From assembly GCA_944472135.2 (NCBI GenBank), contig OX235270.1:140941632-141005631 (forward strand): a stretch of 64,000 nt of DNA, written 5' to 3'. The DNA is from Trichobilharzia regenti. Lineage: Eukaryota; Platyhelminthes; Trematoda; Strigeidida; Schistosomatidae. Below, piece after piece: positions 36,735 through 48,248 of this stretch; position 1 is the first letter of the stretch; every line of letters begins with the position of its first letter. The notes under the pieces are model-generated. The model was not told the DNA's origin and searched no databases. It saw nothing but the letters and a program-made list of their open reading frames with translations. A program made the position numbers and the translations under genes.

Positions 36735-37290
36735 TACAGTGTACTGCTTTTTTCCTGAGAAATAAGAATGCAGCGATTGGACAACTCAACGGTCAATTTG
36801 AATTTCAACAAGCTTGTTCAACGGAATATTCCTAGGTACTGGGTCGAAAGCAGATGTATAATATAGGAAGGTGCAGCGAACAAATTTAGCCCCCTTGTGT
36901 AAAGTGGAGACAATGTTATGATGCAAGACTGCAGCTGCATCTAAAGTAGTTCAACTGTTTTTATATGCGGTTTATTTGGGATCGATAAAGGCTTTAAGTG
37001 AAGGTTGAAGATTAGGTAAGAGTAACTTTTCCATAGTTTTTAGAAAAGGAGAGATAATAGCATTAGGTCTAAATTTAAAACACGTACCAGTAGATGACTA
37101 AGGTGTAGGTACAATTTTAATGCCCTTCCAAACGGCTGACACACAACACACGAAATGAATAGTGAATACTTTTGTAATACTGGTTATAATTAGATGCATA
37201 AAGGCGCGACTTATTTCATATCCATAAGGTAGATATGCGAATACTGTAGTTGTTGGTCATAAAAATGATGGATATTAGATAATATCAAAT
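36735..37290 (-). pseudogene. CR1-type RT fragment, reverse strand
   Basis: Minus-strand frames read SAVWKGIKIVPTP near 37105-37145, SPFLKTMEKLLLPN near 37025-37065, FDPVPRNIPLNKLVE near 36800-36845 and LHSYFSGKKQYTVY near 36740-36785. These are consecutive RT motifs of the same family as the copy at 4911-6520. Stops are frequent. Confidence 0.7.
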
Positions 37291-37494
37291 GATTCAACGG
37301 CATATGGGAGAAAAATTTAAAAAATTTTCGCAGGTCATTGTCAGACAAACAGTGCATCGAACAGTAGAATTATTATTCAGCTTGCTAAATCCTACTTTAT
37401 TTTTACAGTGTGCCTAGGATTATGTCAGGTAAATTGTTGTAACTTGTGTAAAGTGTGCTTACTTTCATTATTCCATTACCTTTCCTGTACCTGT

Positions 37495-37518
37495 ATATAT
37501 ATATATATATATATATCC
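37495..37518. repeat. TA microsatellite
   Basis: A short ATATAT tract in the spacer. Confidence 0.85.
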
Positions 37519-37689
37519 TGTGTCAGTAAAAATTGTAAACATGCTTACGCCATGTATACATTATTATCATATTGATGATGCCTGTTAACTGGAGTCCCTC
37601 ATGTGCACAAAGTGAGAATACATTATTGTATGATGCATTTTATTGTACTATGAGGAAAACGACTTCAAGCTTTATTTTTTCCTAAGTAT

Positions 37690-37845
37690 CCGTAATTCAT
37701 CTAACACATACTTGTGTGTTTTTGTTAATGCGAAGTCAATATCTCTATATTTCATGATGTGGTTCACTGAATCACTAGTTATCAAATTTTTACCACAAAC
37801 TACAGACAAAAAGATAGCAACTATGTAATTTAGCCACAAACCAAA
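37690..37845. repeat. Dispersed repeat also present in both arms
   Basis: The stretch with AGTCAATATCT, GATGTGG.*CACTGAATCAC, GTTATCAAATTTTT.CCACAAA and AGACAAAAAGA.AGCAA is clearly related to 56165-56290 and, inverted, to 25020-25145. It marks a short repeat family outside the arms. Confidence 0.65.
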
Positions 37846-38109
37846 TATAGGTGTATAAAGGTATATCCATGAGATTCTGGAAGGGGACCAACCGAATCTA
37901 TGTGAACGTGTTAGAAACGAGCATCAAGGATAAGAAAGGTGTCAAGAGGGATTTCGGCATGTCTTACTACCTTGCACGTTCGGCAAGCTTAGCACGTGTG
38001 TACCCATTCCCTTACTTCTTTATTAATACCAGGCCAACAAAGCCGACTAGTTGCGAGCTCAACGGTAGTTCGAATACCTGGGTGGGATAAGCCATCCAAC
38101 GTATTGAAG

Positions 38110-39790
38110 ACGTTACAGTGATAGCCTTTAGGTCACGATGGGGCGATGAGTACTCGTAGAAACGTCGCATAGAATAGTATACCTTCCCATACCTAAGGGT
38201 TTCTCGGCTGATTGCAGAGTTGTGTTCGACAACTCGGTGTCTTCTTTTTGAAGACGAGCCAGTTTCATAAGGTCTATGTCATCTACTTGAGTGAGGGAAC
38301 AAATGCGCGACGAGGCATCTGCCACAGTGTTGTTCACTCCGGATATATGACGAATGTCCAATGTAAACTGTGAAACATAGTCCAGTTGTCGTGATTTTCT
38401 AGATGAATACTTATCTGAAGTTGGGTTCAGAGAGTACGTCAGAGGTTTGTAGTCAGGGAAAATTATAAACTCACGACCATCCACTGAATGTCAAAAATGA
38501 CGTATAGCACAGTACGTAGCCAGAAGTCCTCTGCCGAATGTGCTGTACTTCGTTTCAGCTAATTGTAGGAGCCTCTCGAAAAAGGCGAGTGGTTACCACT
38601 CTATGTTCACTAGTTGTTACCGAACTGCGCCAATTGCAGTGTCTGATGCACCGACCGGGATACCTAACGTGGCCGTTGGATCCTGAAATATAAGAAGTGT
38701 GGTATCCACAATGGCTTTCTAACTTGAGTGAAAGCATTTTGAGCAGCCGCGTGGAGTTCGATGGACCTATCACTCCCTCGAAGGTCTCTTAATCGCTGAA
38801 TGAGAGAAGCACGGTTGAGAATAAGCTGTCGGTAATAACTTACCAAGCCGTTGAAAGTGCGGAGACTTTTCACTGTCTGTGGCTCTAGAAAGTTCGGCAT
38901 CGCCTCAGCTTTACTAGCCAGTGGACGAATGACCTTGCAGTCAATAGTGTGGCCCAGAAAGTGGAGTGAGTCAACACCTATCTGAAACTTTCGGATATTG
39001 ATGGTAACACCATGTCGGCGTAACATTTCGAATGCCAAGTCCAAGTGTCTAAGGTGAGTTTCCTTATTTGGACTGGCAATGAGACAATCGTATACAAAGT
39101 CGAGACCGATGAAGCGTTGGAGTGTTTGGGCTGCATTCCGTAGGCCAAATGGCATACGTAGAAGTTCAAAAAGTCGGAAAGGCGTAATGATAGCCGTTTT
39201 CGGGAAAGCTTCTGTTGCCATCGGGTTTCGGTTATACGCTTTAACCAAGTCTATTTTCGAAAATATAGTTGCGCCAGAAAATGTTTCCGTCAAGTCGTGC
39301 ATGTGAGGAAAGGGATAGCAATCGGGGGTTGTTTTGGCGTTCGATCGCCTGTTTTCACCAGTGGGTCACCAATCGTTGCTATCCTTTTTCAGTACCATAT
39401 GCAGTAGGGATGCCCATGGGCTATTCAATGGCCGAATGATGCCAAGGGTGACCATATGGTCGAACTCATTTCTAGCTAGTCGTAGTTTGTCAGGAGCAAG
39501 TCGTCCAGCTTTAGATTTGACGGGTTGTCCTGAGGTTATCATGCGATGCATAACATTGATGGTTATGCACGGTAGATCGTCAGACGAGCAATTATGTTCC
39601 GGGTATTTATCAACAATCGGTTGGAAAGTTAGATCGAGGATTGCTTCCATCTTCACGAGTGACAAGCTGGGACCTACGTAGGTGATGCCTTTGATAGACA
39701 GTCTAGTTGTACTGTCTGTCAGTCGTTTTCGGCGGACGTCTACGAGTAAATCATGATGATTAAGTAAGTTGCATTGCTGTTGCATTAAGG
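38110..39790 (-). pseudogene. Gypsy LTR element pol fragment (RT and RNase H), degraded
   Basis: The minus strand has a protease-to-RT linker and fingers at 39785-39366 (GIIRPLNSPWASLLHMVLKK). The RT palm and connection lie at 39302-38664 (ATIFSKIDLVKAYN, MPFGLRNAAQTLQRF, FLGHTIDCKVI, FNGLVSYYRQLI). RNase H lies at 38484-38128 (GREFIIFPDYKPLTYSLN, QLDYVSQFTLDIRHISG). The catalytic palm reads FVYDCLIASPN where YxDD is expected, so it is inactive. The RNase H motifs recall the CsRn1-type Gypsy group of flukes (from memory). Integrase and LTRs are not seen. Confidence 0.8.
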
Positions 39791-39804
39791 CAAACGAAAC
39801 ATGT

Positions 39805-40260
39805 AGTTCAGCGAAGAGTCTCTTTTCGGCGGCGAATTCATTTTCTTAGCTGTACAATCGCAAATATATATAGGATATTTTGTATGTATGTGAACATTAA
39901 GTTTGCCAAACAAAAATACAATTGGTTATGGTTATTTCAAATAACAGGTGAGAATTAGTAGGGTTTGGGTGGAGTTATGTGGTACAAAAACGGTCAAGAA
40001 AATTGGGTGTTAATGAAACTAGGGTAGTAACAAAAGTGGTGAGTTGTTACGAACAGTTGCTAAAAAAGGAGTTATGCAATGATATGAATAGTTTGATGAT
40101 TGAGTTGTACTCAGGATGCACATAGAAATGAAGTAGGGGGCGCGAAATTACGTAGAAGTTCTAAATGAATACAAGAATTATAAGCAATTAACGAAATGGG
40201 TAATCAAACAAAATTAAGTCATCAACAAAGTTTGTTGCCAAGATAGTAGAAGTGTTTGAG
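39805..40260 (-). pseudogene. Penelope-like element 3' tail
   Basis: 39815-39870 on the minus strand matches the terminal block of the Penelope-like element at 34440-34520 (GAGACTCTTTTCG, GAATTCATT, CTGTACAATCGCA). Weaker similarity continues to about 40260, where the GGGTGGAG and AAGAAA blocks resemble its 3' untranslated region. No coding sequence is present. Confidence 0.6.
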
Positions 40261-40644
40261 TAATTCTCTTTTCTATGTACAACTCTTGTTTCGCTAGGTG
40301 AATGGGTCAGAGCTTCAGAGATACAAAGAAGACCAAAACCGTATTGCCTTTGATAAGTTATTCTCGACTCTATAGATTAATCACTTTGAAGCAGGAGGCG
40401 TTTGTTTAGATGAAATGATCAATGTTAACTAGGTGTACAATTATCACACTCCTTATGGCACCACTACTGCCTTTTTGCAACCATGCTGGATAGTGTTCTT
40501 GAATTCTCTTCGGCAGGATACGCGTTCGAACGACTGATGATATACCTGGCTTCACAGCATCAGGTTTCATACAAAATGTTTACACTTTATAAGGTTAAAG
40601 GCTTTCAGTTTTTTCTGAACACCCTAGTTTGAAATATGAGTAAT

Positions 40645-40842
40645 GGTTCTCAAGTATGCGTCGGCGGCACAGTGGTTGGGACTCTCGCCGACCATCCACA
40701 TGGTCCGAGGTTCCATCCCCTGCCGATGCACACCTGATATCTATGGTCGGCCTGCGAAATTTCCGCTACCGATATCCATGCTGAAAATTCCAAACTTGAA
40801 CCAAAAATACATTGTGGAATCAAAAATAAAAAAATATTATGT
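40645..40842 (+). mobile_element. tRNA-derived SINE
   Basis: A box-A-like GGCACAGTGGTTGGGACTC lies at 40666-40684 and a box-B-like GAGGTTCCATCCCC at 40707-40720, about 30 bp apart as in tRNA promoters. A non-tRNA body follows and the repeat ends in an A-rich AATAAAAAAATATT tail. No tRNA cloverleaf can be completed, so this is a SINE and not a tRNA gene. It lies almost at the symmetry centre of the giant inverted repeat. Confidence 0.7.
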
Positions 40843-40993
40843 GTACTGACTGTGCATGTCTTGCTTTTTTCAAAACTCCAAAACACCAGCACTTTAAGAA
40901 AGTTGTATTGTTTGGCAATTAAAGTCTGGATAAGTACAATTCTCTAAACAAATGTTTTATACAAAATATAATGTATCTTTATTCGTATTCTTT

Positions 40994-41187
40994 TGTGTTG
41001 ATTGACAATTTCTATCTCTGGATTGTTTAAATACTTACTGTTGACTGTTGATATGTTTCTTATATGAATTGCAGAATAATTCCGCTAAATACAAATTCCT
41101 GAATTCCGCCCTCTCTGTGTTTTGTTTGGATTCTTGTAATTCGGTCATCTTGAAATACTAATATTACGATTACAATAAATTACTACA
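40994..41187 (+). repeat. 5' LTR of compact element
   Basis: 194 bp, TGTGTTGATTG to TTACTACA, matching 42620-42813 with a handful of differences. It has an AATAAA-like signal (ACAATAAATTAC) just before its end. Confidence 0.8.
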
Positions 41188-41200
41188 AATTGGCGTCGCG

Positions 41201-42631
41201 ATGGAACTAAATAACCTGGGAAAATTTCCTATTAATGGGTCTCCGCGGGAGATTGCTGATTATTTGGAATGCTTCGATGCGTGGTGCATTTCCAAGAATG
41301 TTCGGGATGACAAAATACCAGCACATTTCATCACTACTATTGGGCTAAATGCGTATAGCCTAGTGAAGACTCTGTCGTTTCCAGATAAGCCCATTTCTCT
41401 GTCATATGACAAGATCCGTGAACTTCTGATACATCACTTTCATGTAACTACATTTGAGACCAGAGAGAGGGCTCAGTTCAACAAACTGGTACGTTCTCCC
41501 AACCAGAAGATTCGAGAGTTCATTCTTCAACTTCAAATTCAAGCTTCAAAGTGTAACTTTGGAGATCAGTTGCGTTCACAACTACGTGATCGTCTAATTG
41601 CTGGAATCAATATTCCGAAGTTAGAGAAAGAGTTAATTCAGATTCCTTCTTGTACCTTTCAAACTGCTAAAGATTTATGTATTATATATGAAGATGTCAA
41701 TAGTGAATACTCTGCTCCCACTACGTCAGTATCTGATGTCATGCTTTCTAAAGTCGAAAATACAAGTGGTAATGGAAAGCAATCCAAATTGTCGTCCACA
41801 GGTAATAGAATGCAGCCAGAGATCAAAAACATTAAACCGTGTTTATCCTGTGGAAAGTTACATCTACGAAGCACTTGCCGTTTTCGGGGTGCTAAGTGCC
41901 ATAAATGTGGTGAAGTTGGACACATCAAGACTGTTTGCAGAAGTTCGAATACTTATGTTGCTCAACATTCTTATAATTCTCCCAAGCTGTCTAGTAAAAT
42001 GGAGTCAATGTGTCTTTCAACCTTTCAAAATACACAAGCTAATCCAATGAAAACCTCCACTACAAGTTCAGCAACTCAAGCATCAACTGTTTTCAAAAAT
42101 GAGGTAGCCGAGTTGCAATGCGAACTGTCGAAAACACGAAAAAAACTGAATGAGATGAGAGAGCAACTGATTAAAATGGAGGAATTGGTGCATATGCATA
42201 GACTACGTCTGTTGAATGCAGAGCATACAAGTACCCGTGAAAGTCCTGCAAAACTTTTCAAATCTCGAATTCTCAAAAAGCATCTGATGTCCACGACTTC
42301 TAATGTACATTATTACAAAGGGAATGACTATAGACCTTCTGTTGGAATTATACTACAAAAAATGGGAAATCGAGTGGTGAAGATATTAGACATCAAAGAT
42401 CACTCAGTTCATAACAGACACCTGGACAAAGTGACAATAAATGAAGTAGGTCGTTCCAATTATAATATTAATGATTCCGCTAATAATCCTGATTTTGTAG
42501 ATAATTCAGAAATAGGTCCAGATATTACTGATGAAAATAATATCACAGAATCAGTTAGGTCGCAGCTACTTTCAAGCAAACCGAGACATCGTTATAAGTA
42601 CGCAAGGAGACATTCGACGTGTGGTGATTGA
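41201..42631 (+). CDS. Gag with two zinc knuckles fused to a Gypsy integrase C-terminal tail
   Basis: A 476-residue uninterrupted frame starting 13 nt after the 5' LTR. Residues 1-170 are a Gypsy-type Gag capsid region (DYLECFDAWC, ERAQFNKLVRSPNQKIREF). Two zinc knuckles follow: C214-x2-C-x3-H-x4-C226, and C233-x2-C-x4-H-x4-C246. Residues about 298-330 form a charged heptad-like helix (KNEVAELQCELSKTRKKLNE), probably a coiled coil. Residues about 331-415 match the end of a Gypsy integrase (ESPAKLFKSR, HYYKGNDYRPSVGIIL, DHSVHNRHLD). The remainder is acidic then basic. The pol centre has been removed in frame. The protein could package RNA but cannot reverse-transcribe or integrate it. Confidence 0.75.
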   Translation: MELNNLGKFPINGSPREIADYLECFDAWCISKNVRDDKIPAHFITTIGLNAYSLVKTLSFPDKPISLSYDKIRELLIHHFHVTTFETRERAQFNKLVRSPNQKIREFILQLQIQASKCNFGDQLRSQLRDRLIAGINIPKLEKELIQIPSCTFQTAKDLCIIYEDVNSEYSAPTTSVSDVMLSKVENTSGNGKQSKLSSTGNRMQPEIKNIKPCLSCGKLHLRSTCRFRGAKCHKCGEVGHIKTVCRSSNTYVAQHSYNSPKLSSKMESMCLSTFQNTQANPMKTSTTSSATQASTVFKNEVAELQCELSKTRKKLNEMREQLIKMEELVHMHRLRLLNAEHTSTRESPAKLFKSRILKKHLMSTTSNVHYYKGNDYRPSVGIILQKMGNRVVKILDIKDHSVHNRHLDKVTINEVGRSNYNINDSANNPDFVDNSEIGPDITDENNITESVRSQLLSSKPRHRYKYARRHSTCGD

Positions 42632-42813
42632 CAATTTCTATCTCTGTATTGTTTAAATACTTACTGTTGACTGTTGATATGTTTCTTATAGGAATTGCAT
42701 AATAATTCCGCTAAATACAAATTCCTGATTTCTGCCCTCTCTGTGTTTTGTTTGGATTCTTGTAATTCGGTCATCTTGAAATACTAATATTACGATTACA
42801 ATAAATTACTATA
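42620..42813 (+). repeat. 3' LTR of compact element
   Basis: It starts TGTGGTGATTGACA, overlapping the ORF stop codon, and ends near TTACTATA. It matches the 5' LTR over nearly its full length. Confidence 0.8.
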
Positions 42814-43089
42814 TCCTTCGTCTTCTTACAACTTGTACACGTCTCAACCATTCGCGCCTTCGAGTTGCCCGCCAATGGCTAACAAGGTCAATGAACCAAC
42901 ATTCAATGTTCATATTCCTTGACAGAGGGGTGAAACGTAATTACAGAATTCAAGATAAGTCAATTCTCAGGCGTTAGCGACAAATTATTACTTCGATACA
43001 TTTGTAAAAGAGCAATGATCACTAAGAAGAATAGGATGATTCAGAAGAATTACGTAAAATACAAACAAGTTAATAGAATTAGCCAGAAT

Positions 43090-43483
43090 TGTAAACATTG
43101 AAAAAGATAGTTACAAGGCTAGAGGAGAAAATCGCTTCTTAAAAGCTTGCAACATTGGTAGAAAGCAATTTACGTCAATGTTGGCGTCCCAAATCGGGGT
43201 CATGCAAAGAAACAAGAACAAAGCACAACCTTGAAGGGCTCAACAACCAATCACGCTGACTTTGTTTGTGTAGGCGGATACAATTCGCAGATAGATGATC
43301 TAACCCTCAAGAAACAGCCACAAAGAGATCAGAGAATAACTTTTACTAGGAAGCAACCAGCAATCAGAAGACTGTGTTTGTCTACTAACAATAATCTATA
43401 ATAATGTACATGAAAATCTATAAATATGTGTTAATTTCCTTAATAGACGATCTGTTGCCTGGCCGTTGTCATCTGTAATTACA
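43090..43483 (+). mobile_element. Solo Gypsy-type LTR
   Basis: The 3' two thirds (43300-43483) align with the LTR at 24671-25003: shared AGATGATCT, AATCAGAAGACTGTGTTTG, ATAATGTACATGAAA, ACGATCTGTTGCCTG and a terminal ATTACA. The 5' boundary is uncertain. A TAG microsatellite follows at 43484-43500. No internal region adjoins it. Confidence 0.65.
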
Positions 43484-43500
43484 GTAGTAGTAGTAGTAGT

Positions 43501-44164
43501 GTAAGAGCAGAAGGCAAGTGACGGAAGCCGAGGTATATTTTCAAGTGATCAAACAGCTATTTTTATTTATAGCTATACAGTTAATGTTCGTTAACCAATC
43601 AGTTACTGAGCGTGCCATTTCAGTTTACATTAAACGACATGAAATAGAATGTTCAAATATACACATAGTATTATTCTGTTGCTAATGCAGTGGGAATTGA
43701 ACTGTGGGAATATTCGGGAATCATATTCCATCGGCACACATTGTGTGTGCGTAGTAGGAGTAGTAGTCTGATTGTTAGAACTGACAAACAAGCATCTCTG
43801 TCACCCACCCGTGACGACGCCATGATTTATGCATGTACTGACATGATAACCTGATTGATTGATTGATTGAACAGTTTTCATTCATTTATCTGTGAGACTT
43901 CGATGTCACACAACTAATCACATGCTTCATCATCTACTTATCGATGAAATTCATCAAATTTTGTAAATATAAACTGACACCACCTATTTTGTCTAGTGAA
44001 GGCTGTCGGTGTCACTCAGGTCGTCGTTCTTCCAGTCTGACTTTCGTATCTGTCTAACTCGATGTGGGCAAAACTTCACACTGACCGGTTGGTTGTAGCT
44101 TCCTGTTGTGGAGGCGCATTCTAGTCAAGTTGGACGAACCACCCACGAACCAGTAAGTATTATT
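43501..44164. other. Unannotated spacer sequence
   Basis: No gene is recognised. A GATT simple repeat lies near 43852-43868. Confidence 0.4.
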
Positions 44165-46063
44165 ACGACGTACGTAACACTGGGATTTATACTAGTTTAC
44201 TACTTTATTCCATCTTTCTCCCACAGCTCCCACCACACTGAAAAATACCAGAACAACACTGAACAAAACTGACTGATCAACTCGCCCTCCAATTCCTCTT
44301 CTTCTTCTTCTCTCGGGCATACTCGATCAATCAATCAACCTCCAGTCAATGTAAAGACGAAAACAAAAGGGGAAGCAACAACAATATAGAAAAGACTAAA
44401 ACGATGCGGCTTGTGTTGTAATGGGTCAAGGCAAAACACATCAACGGATCAAGGCATTCACTTCATTTTTGGGAACAGAAAATTAACAATAAAAAGTCTC
44501 AAATATTTTTTCAGAAAAAAATATACACATCATCTATGTTGTTTATTAACTTTGTTCAATCGGTTCAAATTCAGATGGAGTTTCAATGCACATGCATATA
44601 TTCAAAACAAAATATTTAGAGGGAACAATTGTGGTTTCAATAGATTCTTCTTCTTTAGGCTCTACAATTATGAATCCCGCTGACATTCCTAAATGTCGAC
44701 TTAATAGAGTAGTAGATAGGACATTTCCTGCAGCTAAACTCGTACTCAACTTCTCAACTAAACCAGTACTCACACAGCAAGTCAAGGATAAATTACCAAA
44801 GATGGCCTCATCAATGTGTATCTATGAATTCAACTGCTCATTTGGAGCTAGTTACATTGGCCTTACTCAGAGGGCTTTATCCATGCGCAAGCGTCAACAT
44901 GTACCTGTATGGTTGAGTAAAGGGATAACCACCAAATGCGTAAATAGTGCAGTCTTAGCCCACATGGTAGATACTGGACACTCGATAGAACTTGACCAGT
45001 GTTCTCAGTTACTTACCGCGTTCCTAGTAATTTATCCAGAGAGGCTCGACTACGTCTTCTATCAGTAGCTGAAGCAGTTGCAATTGATACCAGAAGACCA
45101 TCTTTTTGCACACAGAAGAAGTATGTTCAACCTCTGTGTTTACCTTGGCCTACAATAAAGCCAACAAATCCTCAAAAACATTAACACTATAACTTCCTTT
45201 CACAGTTTTCTTTTATTTTCTTCTTCTTCTATTTCTTTGTTTCATTGACAAACCTTCATTTTCGACTTTTATGATTTCATGACCTTTCTTATGACTTTAT
45301 CACCTTAGGTTTAAGTAGTGCTTTTTCTAACTTGTTATCGTATTTACAAAATCCTGTTCATTCCACTTCATTATATTCACTATTATTATTTGACAATCAT
45401 TCACCAATAGTAATTGTTATTTTACACCATATCATCGTTATTATTTTACAATCATTCTTAATGTCGTTATTTGAGAAGTTGAGTACGAGTTTAGCTGCAG
45501 GAAATGTCCTATCTACTACTCTATTAAGTCGACATTTAGGAATGTCAGCGGGATTCATAATTGTAGAGCCTAAAGAAGAAGAATCTATTGAAACCACAAT
45601 TGTTCCCTCTAAATATTTTGTTTTGAATATATGCATGTGCATTGAAACTCCATCTGAATTTGAACCGATTGAACAAAGTTAATAAACAACATAGATGATG
45701 TGTTTATTTTTTTCTGAAAAAATATTTGAGACTTTTTACTGTTAATTTTCTGTTCCCAAAAATGAAGTGAATGCCTTGATCCGTTGATGTGTTTTGCCTT
45801 GACCCATTACAACACAAGCCGCATCGTTTTAGTCTTTTCTATATTGTTGTTGCTTCCCCTTTTGTTTTCGTCTTTACATTGACTGGAGGTTGATTGATTG
45901 ATCGAGTATGCCCGAGAGAAGAAGAAGAAGAGGAATTGGAGGGCGAGTTGATCAGTCAGTTTTGTTCAGTGTTGTTCTGGTATTTTTCAGTGTGGTGGGA
46001 GCTGTGGGAGAAAGATGGAATAAAGTAGTAAACTAGTATAAATCCCAGTGTTACGTACGTCGT
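44165..46063 (+). mobile_element. Penelope-like element with inverted copy of its own 5' part
   Basis: 44165-44757 is repeated as its reverse complement at 45471-46063 (constant coordinate sum 90228). Between them lies the nuclease part of a Penelope-like element. Such head-to-tail and inverted partial copies are known for Penelope elements. The outer end at 46063 overlaps the start of the giant right arm by 2 bp, so this element sits exactly at the arm boundary. Confidence 0.85.
44586..45184 (+). pseudogene. GIY-YIG endonuclease of Penelope-like element (one frameshift)
   Basis: The frame 44586-45068 has MCIYEFNCSFGASYIGLTQ (near residues 77-95), the GIY-YIG core, followed by SMRKRQHVPVWL. 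A frameshift close to 45000 moves the reading to the frame of 44999-45184, with FSVTYRVPSNLSREARLRLL and the C-terminal CTQKKYVQPL. It is related to, but clearly distinct from, the nuclease at 33600-34010. The frameshift probably inactivates it. Confidence 0.8.
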
Positions 46064-46151
46064 TCTTCGAAAACCTAGCTAATAGTAATTCTTTTCGCAT
46101 TGTCTTCACCAGATTGACTCGTAGATTTTTGAGCGCTGTAAACATTAATAT

Positions 46152-46679
46152 TATTGTTCCCTTGGGTTCCTAGTGGAACATAGGGCTTTGATTTCACGTC
46201 TCCACTTCCTTCAGTCTTCTGCTGTACTTTTCACCTGCATCCATGTTAGTCCATTCTGTTTCAACTCCTCTTCACACGATCTCCTCCATGTCACCCTTGG
46301 ACGTCCCATTCACCACTTCCCTTCCGGCTTGGTTCCACTCGAGCGATGGCCTGACTCGCGCGCGATGTCACCCAACGGCCTCCTCAGCGAGTGTTCAATC
46401 CATCTCAATCCATTTTGTCCTGCATATTTGTTGGTTGGCGATTGGTTCTTGTTTTGTTTGTTATCACAGTTCCTTGTTGGTGATTCTTTCGGGCCCGTCC
46501 GGCCCGGCCATCTGATCTTCGGTATAGAGCCAGCGAAGACAGTTGTTGATAAAGGTCTGGTCTGAAACAGGTTGTTGGAAATATTCTTTGTGACCCGCCC
46601 GCCGGCTTTCTGATCCGTATAGAAGAAGTGACTGACTTGACGTTTGTATTGTAGATCCGAATTTTGTTGTTCAGACGTG
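46152..46679 (-). pseudogene. RTE 3' end fragment (right-arm copy)
   Basis: Mirror of 34575-35102, with identical translated frames and the same frameshifts. Confidence 0.85.
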
Positions 46680-46713
46680 CAAAACATTGTTTTTTTCCAG
46701 ATTTGTACATATT

Positions 46714-47959
46714 AGTTTTATGAAAAAGAGAAGACGTTCAACGATGAGACTCTTTTCGACGAATTCATTCACATAACTGTACAATCGCATTTATATACAA
46801 TTATTTGTATGTCTGTATACATGAGGTTTGTCAAGTTTAGATAATTGATCAGGCAATAAAAGAATGATCTAATATAGAAACAAGGTTAATCAGACAGCAA
46901 CTAAAGTAAGATTGAGTTAGTAAGTTAGATGACGTAATATAATTGACTAAAATGTTTCGACTTAGGTCAGGGTAGCAACAGAGGTAATTACAGGTAGAGA
47001 CTAAGTAGAAGTGTGATAGATAATAATGCCATTTAAATTAGAACTGAAATTGAGCAATTAAGTTGGATGACGTAATATAAATGACTAGAAATTGAGAGTT
47101 GATCAAGTCAGTAACAGTGGTAGTGAGGTGTAGAAATTAAATCGGGTGGGGGTAGAGAACAAGAAAGTTGAAAATGTAAAATATTACAATTGAGAAGACA
47201 AAATAGTACTAATGAAGAGACAGGAAAAAAGATTAGGTAGAATTTACTTGTCGGGTAATGAGATAGATTGAGTCCATTGCAAGTTTAGTGATTGGACAAA
47301 CTTCTTCTGTATACAGAGTTCAGGGTTTAGCAAGTGAATCGCCATTGCTTCTGCAGTTTGAAGAAATCTGATTCGTACACCTTTTGGAAGACTACTTCTT
47401 ACTCTGTAGACTACTTTGAAGTTTGTTTGGGGTGCAGCTTGGTGTCCGGATTCTATCAGATGTTCTAAGATGGAGCTGTGGGGACATCGTTTTTCTCCTT
47501 TGTAAAACCATGTTGGTAAGTGTTCTGTGATACGCTTGGAAAGCGAACGCTGGGAACGGCCAACATACCTGGTTCCACACGAGCAGGTTAATTGATAAAT
47601 ACACATTGATGAGGCCAACAGTCGTAGCTTATCCTTCACGTCCACATGAATCATAGGTTTTGTGGAGAAAGTTGGTCGTAGCTCAGCTGCGAAGAACTTC
47701 TTCTTAAATGAACGTGACAGTCAATTTTTCAGTGTTAGCGCAGATATATCTCCACTGAATTGAGGGTTCATGTAGAGCGGTTTCTTCGGGATGCTATGCA
47801 TGGGCGGCTTTTGTGGCCTAGGATTCATAGATTTTGCAATAAATCGTTCTGGGCAACAATTCTCGACGAGGATTCTCTTGAGATTGTCCAGTTCATCTTA
47901 TATGGTGTCCGGGGTACAAATTCTGTGGACTCTGTAGCTAAGTGAACGGATCAGGTTTC
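46714..47959 (-). pseudogene. Penelope-like element 3' half with GIY-YIG frame (right-arm copy)
   Basis: Mirror of 33295-34540. The 136-residue nuclease frame at 47244-47654 is identical in translation to that at 33600-34010. Confidence 0.8.
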
Positions 47960-47963
47960 GTTT

Positions 47964-48248
47964 GGTGTATAGGGGTACCCAACCTCGCCTACATTACTAG
48001 CTGGTCCCAAGCCCGGATAAAGAGGGAGGGTTGGGGCGTGGTGCTAGCAACTCCACCCCCGTAAAACAGCCAAATCGCTACAGAAACTTCAATGAGCAAA
48101 TATATTAAAAATTCTAAAAATATAAACAATAGCCTTTCGCTGGAATCTGGGGAGTGAAATGACGCAGGCTGGTGGAAGCCTTCAGTAAGCCAGTCAGCCA
48201 ATGTGTCTTCTTTCGATGAAAGCAAAAGTAAGGATGGGTGCAAGTTGC
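47964..48248 (+). pseudogene. RTE 5' end fragment (right-arm copy)
   Basis: Mirror of 33006-33290, with the same GC-rich leader block. Confidence 0.8.

Larger units (their letters stand above)
40994..42813 (+). mobile_element. Compact non-autonomous LTR element encoding Gag plus integrase tail
   Basis: Two ~194-bp LTRs (40994-41187 and 42620-42813) start TGTG.TGATTGACA, differ at few positions, and enclose a single ORF. A primer-binding-like TGGCGTCGCG starts at 41191. At 1.8 kb the element lacks protease, RT, RNase H and the integrase core. It must therefore depend on a related Gypsy element for mobility. The similarity of its LTRs suggests recent insertion. No clear target-site duplication was found. 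Confidence 0.8.

Noticed and set aside
40645..40725. tRNA gene
   Set aside because: Box A and box B are recognisable, but acceptor and anticodon stems do not pair and an A-rich tail follows. This fits a SINE better.
43484..43868. CRISPR-like or regularly interspaced array
   Set aside because: Only TAG and GATT simple repeats are present. The genome is eukaryotic and no spaced direct repeats were seen.
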